Shown here: in pieces, positions 1-6,905 of the stretch
Layout: every line of letters starts with the position of its first letter
Numbering within the stretch: the first letter of the stretch is position 1
Assembly (NCBI GenBank): GCA_030696435.1
Contig: JAUYSF010000292.1
Location: 1 to 10,732 of the forward strand
Direction of reading: 5' to 3'
Length of the DNA stretch: 10,732 bases
DNA from: Desulfoprunum sp.
Lineage (GTDB): Bacteria; Desulfobacterota; Desulfobulbia; Desulfobulbales; Desulfocapsaceae
Program-made: the position numbers and the translations under genes
Notes under the pieces: generated by a model
What the model was told of the DNA's origin: nothing
The model's input: only the letters and a program-made list of their open reading frames with translations
The model's database searches: none

Positions 1-87
1 TCCCCTGATCTCGCAGAAAAACTGATCGCTTTCAGACAGGATATGGTGAAAGAGGTTGAAGAAAAGTCCCGGCGAATACAGGAATGA
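1..87 (+). CDS. purE: C-terminal end of a PurE-like protein (5' part outside window)
   Basis: The first frame is open from base 1 to a TGA at 85-87 and gives 28 residues, a charged amphipathic helix (SPDLAEKLIAFRQDM, then KEVEEKSRRIQE). This resembles the C-terminal helix of class I PurE, N5-carboxyaminoimidazole ribonucleotide mutase of purine synthesis, where a D-x-x-L-A-x-K-L-x-x-F-R pattern is common. A YrdC-family gene follows only a few bases later, so the two probably share a transcript; I recall purE lying near a Sua5/YrdC gene in some Desulfuromonadia, which is supporting memory rather than proof. With only 28 residues and no catalytic part visible, the assignment is moderate. It could be another protein with a helical tail. 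Confidence 0.55.
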   Translation, partial: SPDLAEKLIAFRQDMVKEVEEKSRRIQE

Positions 88-90
88 GAG

Positions 91-97
91 AGGAGGT
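91..97 (+). promoter_or_regulatory. Strong Shine-Dalgarno (AGGAGGT) for the YrdC gene
   Basis: AGGAGGT sits 4 bases after the stop codon of the upstream gene. Seven bases after its AGGAGG core is ATA (104) and four bases after is CTG (101), both in the YrdC frame. An ATG at 108 is out of frame and meets a stop after 16 codons. The site therefore favours a near-cognate start for the downstream gene. Confidence 0.6.
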
Positions 98-100
98 AGT

Positions 101-712
101 CTGATAGATGAACAACTCATGCTGGCTGCCCGAATCCTTTCACAAGGTGGAATTGTAGCCTTACCGACTGAGACTTGTTATGGCCTCGCAGTGGATGCTG
201 ACAACGAGAAGGCCCTGGCACGACTGTTTCAAATAAAGAAAAGGCCTTCGCATAAACCGGTCCTTCTGTTGATACATGACATTTCTCTGCTCAAATCTCT
301 TGTCAGCACTATTCCCGAGTCCTACACCTCTCTGATCGAGAAATACTGGCCGGGGCCATTGACTCTCATTTTTCCTGCTCGGCCGGAACTCTCTGTTTAT
401 CTCACCGGAGGAACGAGGACGGTGGGGATACGGATATCTTCCCATCCGCAGGCCATGGCCCTTGGCAGACTCATCGGCAAGGCCATCACTGCAACCAGTG
501 CCAACCTCTCAGGGCAAACTCCCGGCCAATGTCCCTCCGATGTTGAAGATTCTTTTGGCGAGAATATCGATTACGTTATTGATGGTGGAAGGACTCCGGC
601 AGGGCTCTGCTCCACAATAATCAGCCTGCATAATGACGAACTTTGCCTGCTGCGCTCCGGTGCTATTGAGGTTGCGGGGGTGAAGACCAAACTGGCCTTT
701 TCTCCTTTCTGA
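101..712 (+). CDS. Sua5/YciO/YrdC-family L-threonylcarbamoyladenylate synthase
   Basis: YrdC-domain proteins make threonylcarbamoyl-AMP from threonine, bicarbonate and ATP, the first step of the t6A modification at position 37 of ANN-decoding tRNAs in the cytoplasm. Counting from base 101, the protein is about 203 residues, a single YrdC domain without the extra Sua5 C-terminal domain. Visible hallmarks are PTETCYGLA at 22-30, the K-x-R-x-x-x-K active-site motif (K46, R48, K52), WPGPLT at 83-88, and the S-x-N motif (S133, N135) inside TATSANLSG. The start is uncertain: AGGAGGT lies at 91-97, but the codons at proper distance are CTG (101) and ATA (104). The first ATG in frame (119) is too far away and would trim helix 1, while a TTG at 56 overlaps the upstream gene and has a badly spaced SD. 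The family is clear; TsaC versus the less understood YciO branch cannot be separated by eye. Confidence 0.9.
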   Translation: MIDEQLMLAARILSQGGIVALPTETCYGLAVDADNEKALARLFQIKKRPSHKPVLLLIHDISLLKSLVSTIPESYTSLIEKYWPGPLTLIFPARPELSVYLTGGTRTVGIRISSHPQAMALGRLIGKAITATSANLSGQTPGQCPSDVEDSFGENIDYVIDGGRTPAGLCSTIISLHNDELCLLRSGAIEVAGVKTKLAFSPF

Positions 713-723
713 AAAATCAGCCC

Positions 724-740
724 AATTCTAGAATAGAATT
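724..740. repeat. Short perfect inverted repeat in the yrdC-HPt gap
   Basis: AATTCTA (724-730) and TAGAATT (734-740) form a perfect 7-bp inverted repeat around GAA. It lies 12 bases after the YrdC-gene stop and just upstream of AT-rich sequence that could hold the HPt promoter (TTGTGG at 740-745, 18 bases, then TAGCAT at 764-769). No T-run follows, so it does not look like a terminator. A small operator is possible, as is chance. Confidence 0.3.
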
Positions 741-814
741 TGTGGTTTCTTGGAAAATTGTGCTAGCATAACCTGTATAAGATGGAATGACTTCATTACA
801 AGAGAGTTGTGAAA

Positions 815-841
815 TCCCTCAGAAGTGAGGGAAAAGGATGA
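815..841 (+). promoter_or_regulatory. Leader hairpin and RBS of the HPt gene
   Basis: TCCCTCA (815-821) pairs perfectly with TGAGGGA (826-832) around a GAAG loop. The hairpin ends directly before the ribosome-binding site AAGGA (834-838), which is 6 bases ahead of the ATG at 845. The RBS is embedded in AAGGATGA (834-841), matching the core of the CsrA/RsmA recognition sequence (A-R-GGA-U-G). The hairpin is directly visible; translational control by structure or by CsrA is an inference. Confidence 0.45.
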
Positions 842-844
842 GAT

Positions 845-1168
845 ATGGCTGGATTGAGGTGGAATAAAGATTTTGCTCTAGAGCAGGCTGCTGATGATAC
901 TGATCTTCTGCAGGAACTCATCGAGATTTTCAAGGACTCCTGTGCCAATGATTTCAATCTTATTAAAGCAGGAATTGTGAAGCAGGATGCAGAACAGATT
1001 TCCAGTGCCGCTCATTCCATAAAAGGTGCGGCTGCTAGTCTGGGTATCGAAGGCATAAAGGACGTGGTGCTGGAAATGGAAAAAGACAGCAGGGCCGGTG
1101 GGATTGAGGTGGCAAAGAAATTATTGCCCGACCTGGAAATCCTTCTTGCAGAGTTGAAAAATCTCTAA
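845..1168 (+). CDS. Single-domain histidine phosphotransfer (HPt) protein
   Basis: This 107-residue cytoplasmic protein is a stand-alone HPt domain, the four-helix-bundle relay that moves phosphoryl groups between response-regulator receivers in multistep phosphorelays. The diagnostic motif is AHSIKGAAASLG, with phospho-accepting His57, Lys60 and Gly61 placed as in the family. Helices before (about 18-45) and after (about 68-105) fit the domain's usual 100-120 residues. No hybrid kinase or receiver gene is adjacent: yrdC lies upstream and the opposite-strand ettA downstream. Its partners must therefore be encoded elsewhere, probably hybrid kinases with receiver domains. It appears to be its own transcription unit, with a structured leader upstream and an intrinsic terminator 13 bases past the stop. 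HPt identity is firm; the pathway it serves cannot be read from here. Confidence 0.92.
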   Translation: MAGLRWNKDFALEQAADDTDLLQELIEIFKDSCANDFNLIKAGIVKQDAEQISSAAHSIKGAAASLGIEGIKDVVLEMEKDSRAGGIEVAKKLLPDLEILLAELKNL

Positions 1169-1181
1169 TTCTGACTCTTTT

Positions 1182-1230
1182 CCCGGACTGCAGATATGTC
1201 ATCGGCGATATCTGCAGTCCGGGTTTTCTT
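1182..1230 (+). terminator. Strong rho-independent terminator of the HPt gene
   Basis: CCCGGACTGCAGATAT (1182-1197) and its exact reverse complement (1208-1223) form a perfect 16-bp stem with a 10-base loop, followed by TTTTCTTT (1224-1231). The T-run is on the plus strand only; the minus strand carries As there, so ettA transcripts would not terminate efficiently by the same element. Confidence 0.9.
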
Positions 1231-1242
1231 TACAATCTACTC

Positions 1243-2928
1243 TCAGGCGCGGGTCATTTGTCGATATCTGATCCTGTGTGGCTGGTCGGCCTCGTTACCC
1301 AACCTGGCCTTGCGGTCCTTTTCATAATCGGAATAATTTCCTTCAAACCAGACCGCTTGTGAATCGCCTTCGAAGGCGAGGATATGGGTAGCGATGCGAT
1401 CAAGAAACCAGCGATCATGGCTGATCACCACAGCGCAACCGCCGAAGTTTTCAAGGGCCTCTTCAAGTGCCCGCAATGTGTTGATGTCGAGATCATTGGT
1501 CGGTTCATCAAGCAGCAACACGTTACCACCCTCTTTGAGCGTTTTGGCCAGATGGACTCTGTTTCTCTGGCCGCCTGAAAGCAACCCAACCTTTTTCTGC
1601 TGATCTGCTCCGGAAAAGTTGAATTTGCCCACATAGGCCCGGCTGTTGATTTCCTTCGTACCGAGCCAGATGACCTCCTGATTGTCGGAAATGGCCTGCC
1701 AGATAGTCTGTTCCGGATCCAAGGTTGCACGACTCTGATCGACATACGCGAGTTTTACTGTTTCGCCCAACCGAATGGTGCCGCTGTCGGCTGATTCCTG
1801 GCCGGTAATCATTTTAAAAAGGGTGCTTTTACCGGCACCATTCGGACCGATCACACCCACTATGCCACCGGGAGGGAGTGAAAAATTTAGATCATCGATG
1901 AGAATCCTGTCGCCAAAGCATTTTTTGACATTCACCGCCTCGATGACCACCTTGCCGAGGCGTGGACCAGGGGGGATGAAGATTTCGAGATCACGGGCCA
2001 GTGTGTCGGTCTCCTGGGACATCAACTGTTCGTAGGAACTGATACGGGCTTTGGACTTGCTGCGTCGCCCTTTGGGTGACATCCTGATCCACTCCAATTC
2101 TCGCTGCAGGGTTTTCCGCCGATCGCTCTCCTTTTTTTCCTCTGAAGCCAGCCGTTTTTCCTTCTGCTCTAACCAGGAAGAGTAATTACCTTTCCAGGGA
2201 ATACCCAGGCCCCGATCCAGTTCCAGTATCCATCCCGCCACATTGTCAAGAAAATACCTGTCATGGGTGACGGCGATAACGGTGCCGGCATAGCCCTGCA
2301 GGTGGTGTTCAAGCCAGGATACCGATTCGGCATCGAGGTGATTAGTCGGCTCGTCCAGGAGGAGAACATCAGGTTTTTTCAAGAGAATGCGACACAGGGC
2401 AACCCGTCTCTGCTCGCCACCGGAGAGGATACCGCATTTGCTGTCTGAGGGCGGACAACGCAGCGCGTCCATGGCCATTTCCAGCCTGCTGTCAAGATCC
2501 CAGGCAGAGAGGTGATCGAGCTTGTCCTGTACGGCAGCCTGTCGATCAATAAGAGCCTGCATCTCGTCATCGCTCATCGGCTCAGCAAATTTTTCGTTGA
2601 TCTGGTTGAACTCGTCGAGGAGATCAACCGTCTCCTGGACCCCCTCTTCGACAACCTGGCGTACTGTTTTTTCAGGATCCAGGTGCGGTTCCTGATCAAG
2701 ATAATCAATTGTCAGACCAGGTGAGAGTATGGTCTCACCGTTGAATTCCTTATCGATGCCTGCAAGAATTCGCAACAGGGTACTTTTACCAGAGCCATTG
2801 AGACCCAGTACGCCGATTTTGGCCCCATAAAAATAGGAGAGAGAAATATCCTTTAAAACAGGTTTGCTGTCGTAATATTTACTGACTTTGATCATCGAAT
2901 AGATGATCTTTTTATCATCGGTGCTCAT
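1243..2928 (-). CDS. ettA: Energy-dependent translational throttle protein EttA (ABC-F ATPase)
   Basis: EttA is a cytoplasmic ABC-F ATPase that binds the ribosomal E site and, depending on ATP/ADP, lets the first peptide bond form or holds the initiation complex. The 561-residue length is that of the family. Domain 1 has Walker [10 protein letters not shown] (42-50), signature LSGGE (168-172) and Walker B LLLDEP with catalytic Glu193. The linker (about 245-315) holds the P-site tRNA-interacting helices, with the EttA-typical [18 protein letters not shown] (278-295). Domain 2 has Walker [10 protein letters not shown] (361-369), signature LSGGQ (450-454) and Walker B with Glu475. No membrane segments are present, excluding a transporter. 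The ATG at 2928 has a modest GGAAAAG upstream. The preceding operon ends at its own terminator near 3020, so ettA likely has a promoter between 2929 and 3020. Confidence 0.97.
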   Translation of the reverse strand: MSTDDKKIIYSMIKVSKYYDSKPVLKDISLSYFYGAKIGVLGLNGSGKSTLLRILAGIDKEFNGETILSPGLTIDYLDQEPHLDPEKTVRQVVEEGVQETVDLLDEFNQINEKFAEPMSDDEMQALIDRQAAVQDKLDHLSAWDLDSRLEMAMDALRCPPSDSKCGILSGGEQRRVALCRILLKKPDVLLLDEPTNHLDAESVSWLEHHLQGYAGTVIAVTHDRYFLDNVAGWILELDRGLGIPWKGNYSSWLEQKEKRLASEEKKESDRRKTLQRELEWIRMSPKGRRSKSKARISSYEQLMSQETDTLARDLEIFIPPGPRLGKVVIEAVNVKKCFGDRILIDDLNFSLPPGGIVGVIGPNGAGKSTLFKMITGQESADSGTIRLGETVKLAYVDQSRATLDPEQTIWQAISDNQEVIWLGTKEINSRAYVGKFNFSGADQQKKVGLLSGGQRNRVHLAKTLKEGGNVLLLDEPTNDLDINTLRALEEALENFGGCAVVISHDRWFLDRIATHILAFEGDSQAVWFEGNYSDYEKDRKARLGNEADQPHRIRYRQMTRA

Positions 2929-2958
2929 ATGTCTTTTCCAATAGAAGATGGAGGGGTG

Positions 2959-2983
2959 AAATGAACAGATCAGTTGTTCATTT
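2959..2983. promoter_or_regulatory. Palindrome upstream of ettA (possible operator or leader hairpin)
   Basis: AAATGAACA (2959-2967) and TGTTCATTT (2975-2983) are perfect inverted arms around a 7-base spacer, giving a 25-bp dyad about 30 bases before the ettA ATG. In the transcript it would be a 9-bp hairpin before the RBS; in DNA it has operator-like geometry. No specific regulator is recognisable. Confidence 0.45.
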
Positions 2984-3018
2984 GAAACTGTCTAGTTTAT
3001 CTGCGGAGAGGAGATAAT

Positions 3019-3064
3019 ACAAAAAAAAGAGCCACAATCAAATAGAACAGATCATGACTCTTTC
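3019..3064 (-). terminator. Intrinsic terminator of the reductase operon
   Basis: Reading the minus strand, AAAGAGTCA (3063-3055) pairs with TGGCTCTTT (3034-3026), nine pairs including one wobble, with a 20-base loop, and runs into eight Ts (3028-3021). It begins about 25 bases after the stop codon of the FeS subunit and separates this operon from ettA. The long loop makes it only moderately strong. Confidence 0.7.
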
Positions 3065-3089
3065 ATTTTTTTGAAAACTGCAGTGAAGA

Positions 3090-3908
3090 CTATCTTTCTT
3101 TCTTGTCCTCATCTTTCAGGCCTTGCAGCATAATACCGCCGGCAAAGCCAAGAAGACCGATATCACAGACCTTTTTCAAGGCAGGTTTGACCATTGCGGC
3201 CAGCAAGCCACGTCTTCGAATCTTATCTAGATTGGCCAGTTTGGGGGGGGTATAGTCCTGGAAGAGGAGGGCGATGTCTTTTTTTCTGCCGTAATACCTG
3301 CTATTGGGGCCAAGCTTACCCTCTGCAACCTCAAGCCCTTTGGCCCCTTTTTTTACATATTTCGAAACCTCTGACTGTGGATCATCCAAATCACCGAAAA
3401 TGCGTGCCCCGGTAATGCAGGTCTGAACGCAGGCCGGAGCCACTCCTTGAGCAACTCGTGGCTTGCAGTAAGTGCATTTATCTGCTTTGCCATCTGTCGA
3501 CACATCATCGGTGAGGGCAGGATTGACATAACGGGCCCCATACGGGCAGGCATCGACACAGGAACCGCAACCTATACAGCGGTTTTTGTCAATCTGGACT
3601 GTGCCGTCGAAGGGATCCTTCCAGGTTGCAGCGACCTCCATCTTTTTGTTTTTTCCGGTCTCGGCATCTGTAAACGTCATTTCAACCACATCTGCAGGAC
3701 AGACAGGGACACAGGCAGGTTCCGTACAGTGATTGCAGAGACCGGGATAATAGGTCGAGGCAATCTCTTCGCCAATTTTGCTTGGACCGAGCCGGTAGAC
3801 CCAGTTTCTGTTGAATTCCACAGGTACTTCCCATTCGGCCTTACAAGCGATAGTGCAGGCGTGGCAGCCTACACATCGTTCAAGATCGATTATCATTCCA
3901 TATTGCAT
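3090..3908 (-). CDS. Four-cluster ferredoxin-like electron-transfer subunit (PsrB/PhsB/NrfC type)
   Basis: This 272-residue protein is the iron-sulfur subunit that passes electrons to the molybdopterin subunit encoded just upstream. Sixteen cysteines form four [4Fe-4S] sites: C12/15/18/22, C58/61/66/70, C111/114/117/121 and C145/148/160/164, in the DmsB/PhsB/NrfC order. It has no signal peptide; partners of Tat-exported catalytic subunits are usually carried across as hitchhikers. Relatives such as PhsB and PsrB end soon after the last cluster (about 190 residues). This one adds roughly 90 residues, including a hydrophobic stretch (about 248-264) that could associate with membrane, although it contains Cys248, Asp249 and several glycines. 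An 8-C tract encodes T220-P222. The ATG at 3908 follows AGGAGG at a slightly long but usable distance, 47 bases after the catalytic-subunit stop. Confidence 0.9.
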   Translation of the reverse strand: MQYGMIIDLERCVGCHACTIACKAEWEVPVEFNRNWVYRLGPSKIGEEIASTYYPGLCNHCTEPACVPVCPADVVEMTFTDAETGKNKKMEVAATWKDPFDGTVQIDKNRCIGCGSCVDACPYGARYVNPALTDDVSTDGKADKCTYCKPRVAQGVAPACVQTCITGARIFGDLDDPQSEVSKYVKKGAKGLEVAEGKLGPNSRYYGRKKDIALLFQDYTPPKLANLDKIRRRGLLAAMVKPALKKVCDIGLLGFAGGIMLQGLKDEDKKER

Positions 3909-3955
3909 CGAGGTATTCCTCCTGAGTAGGACTCACTTAGTGCGAGAAGAAAATA

Positions 3956-6193
3956 TTATGCCGGAATATCAAGTATTTTGTCATCTTTAATAAGTTTGAC
4001 AAAGTTGTTTCGCATACCGTGTGCTCCGGTCTCCGGGTCGACTGCGATCAACGTAATAAGGCTCTGATCATCAACACCGGAACCTGCAGCAACGCTGAGA
4101 AGCGGGTTGGCCGAACCATAACCATGGGCCATGTAGACGGCATCCTTACGAATGCCAGGTGTGACCTTGACGGTGGTGGTTGTCCGCGATTTAAACCCTT
4201 CGCTGTTTATGAATCCTACCTTGTCTCCGTCTTTGAGCTGCATTTTCGCAGCTGTTTCGTCGTTGATCCAGACGGGGTTATCCGGCATTGCATTATGTAG
4301 CCAGACATTATTTTGCGATCTATTGAAGGTATGCACTGGCACCCGACCATAGATAAGTCTGGCGTAACCAGCAGGAGGTGGCGCCACTGAGAGGTAGGTG
4401 GGCACGCCCGGGAAACCGGCTGCTTCAATATCTTCGTTGTAAAGAAGGACCTCAAAATCATCCGGTACGCCATAGGGATCTTTTCCTTCAAGGATATGGA
4501 TACCGTCTTCTTTCTTGAGTTGAGCGAGGGAAAGATTGGCAACTTTCAAACTCTTTTCCACAAGTTCCTCAACGGTTTTGACCGGTATTTCCTGCTCATG
4601 CCCCATGCGTTTGGCGATTTCGTTGGTAATATACACGTGATCGCGGCATTCAAAAGTAGGATCAACAAGTGGCATACGGGCTGCGATGTACTGCTGGTGT
4701 TTTTCCGCGAAATTCCATTGTGTTCCGGTCTTGATAAGATCATAACGCTCCAGATAACTCACCTCAGGAAGGAGAATATCTGCCCACATAGTGGCATCGG
4801 TCGGCATGACATCAACACACATGACAAAATCCATCTGTTTGAACACGGCCTTCATTTTTTCCTGACCGGGGATAGTCTGGATGGGATTCTGGCCCCAGAT
4901 GACGCAACCTTTGATCGGATAAGGTTTGCCGGTCAAGGCTGCATCACGGATGAGTTCTGTCGGGGTGCCCGGTGGGGTGTAGGGATATACGAGTTTATCT
5001 TCACCTTTATGGTTCAGGTTGTGAGTCGGGTCGGGCTCTTTTTTTGCCCAGCTGACATCTCCGACCTTTGGGGATTTTCCCGGCACCCAGCCACCTTTGA
5101 CATAATAGGCACCAAGCAGGGCGGTGAGACAGGCGAGTGCGCGCTCTCGCTGGAAGTCATTGCCATACCAGGAGACATGGCGACCGGGATGAATGGAGAC
5201 ATGGGGGGCCTGGGATGCCAGAAGATCCGCCACTTCCTTAATTTGTGCTGCGGGAATATCACATTCCGCGGCAGCCTTCTCGAAAGTCCAGGAAGAAATA
5301 CCGGTTTGAAACTCGGCAAAGCCGGAGGCATACTCCTCGATGAAGGCCTTGTCATACTTTTTCTGCTGGACCAGATAGTTCATGATTGCCAGTAAAAAGG
5401 CGGTATCCGTTCCCGGTTTAATTTTAACCCAGATATCAGATTTGGCAGCTGAGGCAGAGTAGCGGGGATCGACAACGATCAGCTTTGCACCGTTCTGTAA
5501 GCCTTTGATGTAGGCCTTGATGTGGGAGACATGGATATTCTCACCAAAGTGACTTCCGAGAAGGAGAATGGCCTTGGCATTTGGCATATCGACCTCTTCT
5601 CCAGGGGCCTTACCGGTGGTGGCCATATAAGCGGTATCGCGGATACCCCTGCACTGAAAGAAAGATGCCTCGCTCACGTTAGGTGTTCCTACGGTACGCT
5701 CAAAATAGTGCATGGGATATTTTGCCGTTGCTCCATGCGGAAATACAGCAATTCCCTGCGGTCCGTATTTATCAACTACGGCCTTGAGTTTTGTGCCACA
5801 TTCGTCAAGGGCCTCCTGCCAGGAAATTTTTTTCCAGACCGGTTTTCCTCGTTCCCCGACATTTTTCAGGGGATATTTAAGACGGTCGGGATCGTACAGC
5901 AATTTTATGCCGGCATTTCCCCGAGCACAGATGGAGGTGCCGTTGTCAATTGACTTGGGATTCCCTTCCAGTTTAATCAGCCGGCCTTCGCGTTTCTTGC
6001 CGATGATTTGGCAACGCCAAAAGCACATCTCGCAAATCCCGCCGGTAACCGTCTCTTCGGCAAGACTACCCTTTGCCTCAAGTGGAGAAGGAGTGAAACC
6101 GTCTTTTGCGGAGACAACCTTTGCCAAGGGCAGGGAGAGTGCTGCAAGAGAGGCTGATTGAAGAAATCTACGCCTCGATACCTTGAATACCAT
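3956..6193 (-). CDS. Psr/Phs-like molybdopterin oxidoreductase catalytic subunit, Tat-exported
   Basis: This 745-residue enzyme belongs to the DMSO-reductase superfamily, nearest by motif and length to polysulfide/thiosulfate reductase catalytic subunits. The start is the ATG at 6193, because AAAGGAGGAAG lies at proper distance before it; a start 14 codons upstream (6235) has no such site and would put extra residues before the Tat motif. Residues 6-12 (SRRRFLQ) and the following hydrophobic run ending in VVSA form a twin-arginine signal. C54, C57, C61 (CEMCFWRC) and C89 (ICARGNAG) should bind the proximal [4Fe-4S]. C181 in FFQCRGIRD is the likely Mo ligand by position. A molybdopterin-dinucleotide-binding C-terminal domain follows from about residue 600 (RVPVHTFNRSQNN). 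It overlaps the end of the chaperone gene by 26 bases, implying translational coupling. Substrate is not provable; polysulfide, thiosulfate, tetrathionate or arsenic oxyanions are all conceivable. Confidence 0.9.
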   Translation of the reverse strand: MVFKVSRRRFLQSASLAALSLPLAKVVSAKDGFTPSPLEAKGSLAEETVTGGICEMCFWRCQIIGKKREGRLIKLEGNPKSIDNGTSICARGNAGIKLLYDPDRLKYPLKNVGERGKPVWKKISWQEALDECGTKLKAVVDKYGPQGIAVFPHGATAKYPMHYFERTVGTPNVSEASFFQCRGIRDTAYMATTGKAPGEEVDMPNAKAILLLGSHFGENIHVSHIKAYIKGLQNGAKLIVVDPRYSASAAKSDIWVKIKPGTDTAFLLAIMNYLVQQKKYDKAFIEEYASGFAEFQTGISSWTFEKAAAECDIPAAQIKEVADLLASQAPHVSIHPGRHVSWYGNDFQRERALACLTALLGAYYVKGGWVPGKSPKVGDVSWAKKEPDPTHNLNHKGEDKLVYPYTPPGTPTELIRDAALTGKPYPIKGCVIWGQNPIQTIPGQEKMKAVFKQMDFVMCVDVMPTDATMWADILLPEVSYLERYDLIKTGTQWNFAEKHQQYIAARMPLVDPTFECRDHVYITNEIAKRMGHEQEIPVKTVEELVEKSLKVANLSLAQLKKEDGIHILEGKDPYGVPDDFEVLLYNEDIEAAGFPGVPTYLSVAPPPAGYARLIYGRVPVHTFNRSQNNVWLHNAMPDNPVWINDETAAKMQLKDGDKVGFINSEGFKSRTTTTVKVTPGIRKDAVYMAHGYGSANPLLSVAAGSGVDDQSLITLIAVDPETGAHGMRNNFVKLIKDDKILDIPA

Positions 6194-6821
6194 TTTCGTC
6201 TTCCTCCTTTGTGAAATAGTCAATGATCTGAACAACTATTCTATAGAACGGATGCTGTGATTCCTGCACTACCCTGGGAGCAAACAAACGGAACCAGGGG
6301 AAAAACATCTGAGTCAAAAAGAGTGATTCACTTTCCTGATCCCCGGATTCAGTGAGGAGTGCAAGAAATTCAAGTTGATGGACAATATGATCCGGCAGGT
6401 CTGAGTCTTCACGCATGGAAAACCCTCTTGAGCCATAGAAAGAATTTATTTTTTCGGTGGTTTGGCCCTGCAGTGATTTGTCAAGATATACAGAGGCATA
6501 GGGTGGGGCCACAACATGGGGACTGCCGTTGATAAAAAGCCGTGTATATTCGATCTGAAGCTCTTCGAGAGGCAAGACTGGCCGGGCAAATACCCGCTCC
6601 AGTTCTTTTTTTTGTTCAAGACCGCCAATATTTTCAAGAAGTTGATAGAGGCAGTCAACATAATCCCGAGTGAACCAATGCTCTTCTGGAAATTTCATGC
6701 TCTGGGCGCAAAAGCGATATAATCCTGCAACCGCTTTGAGGTTGGGAGCACCTGAAACAGCGTTATCTTGTTCGTGTTTTCGATGGGCCTGTTGGGCGAC
6801 TTGGGCGGAATTATTATTCAC
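6168..6821 (-). CDS. TorD/DmsD-family chaperone for molybdoenzyme maturation
   Basis: TorD-family proteins are all-helical cytoplasmic chaperones that bind the Tat signal of a molybdoenzyme and hold it until cofactor insertion. This 217-residue protein shows the hallmarks: EYTRLF at 91-96 and PPYASVY at 106-112 (the E-x-x-x-LF ... P-x-S-V-Y signature), then DHIVHQLEFLALL at 144-156 (the D-H-x(5)-E motif). It is the first gene of the operon and its 3' end overlaps the start of the catalytic subunit gene by 26 bases, so its client is almost certainly that protein. The frame opens with GTG at 6821; upstream sequence has only a weak GGA, so the exact start is soft. Residues 1-25 are polar, Q/N-rich and probably disordered. 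An A8 run (CAA AAA AAA GAA, codons 70-73) is present but unremarkable. Confidence 0.9.
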   Translation of the reverse strand: MNNNSAQVAQQAHRKHEQDNAVSGAPNLKAVAGLYRFCAQSMKFPEEHWFTRDYVDCLYQLLENIGGLEQKKELERVFARPVLPLEELQIEYTRLFINGSPHVVAPPYASVYLDKSLQGQTTEKINSFYGSRGFSMREDSDLPDHIVHQLEFLALLTESGDQESESLFLTQMFFPWFRLFAPRVVQESQHPFYRIVVQIIDYFTKEEDENGIQGIEA

Positions 6822-6875
6822 TATACGGTCCGGTTGATATGATTTGTACGAATGTTGAAATGCTGAGATTTTAAA

Positions 6876-6905
6876 AGTTTACTTGTTATGACAGACTCCT
6901 GTCAA
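6876..6905 (-). promoter_or_regulatory. Candidate sigma-70 promoter of the torD-reductase operon
   Basis: On the minus strand a perfect TTGACA (6905-6900) is followed after 18 bases by TAAACT (6881-6876), four of six matches to TATAAT. Initiation would fall near 6869, giving a leader of about 50 bases to the GTG at 6821. The -35 box lies within the left arm of the large palindrome, so a protein bound there would block it. Confidence 0.35.

Noticed and set aside
750..764. Possible sigma-54 promoter TTGG...TGC before the HPt gene
   Set aside because: GG (752-753) and GC (762-763) are 10 bases apart; sigma-54 promoters need the 12-base offset of the -24/-12 elements.
1243..2928. ABC transporter ATPase reading of the ABC-F gene
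   Set aside because: Two fused ATPase domains without membrane segments or a permease neighbour, plus the EttA-type tRNA-interacting linker, identify an ABC-F translation factor.
2961..2981. SOS (LexA) box reading of the ettA dyad
   Set aside because: LexA GAAC-N4-GTTC boxes have a 4-base spacer; here GAAC and GTTC are separated by 9 bases, and ettA is not a typical SOS gene.
4496..5395. Long plus-strand open frame antisense to the molybdopterin subunit
   Set aside because: The minus-strand frame carries full family motifs; the antisense frame has no domain and is a composition shadow. The same applies to 3447-3929 antisense to the FeS subunit.
6606..6613. A8 run in the torD gene as a programmed frameshift or phase-variable site
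   Set aside because: Runs of 7-8 A from Lys-Lys codons occur at several places in this window (for example near 5040 and 5827), and no alternative product or recoding signal is evident.
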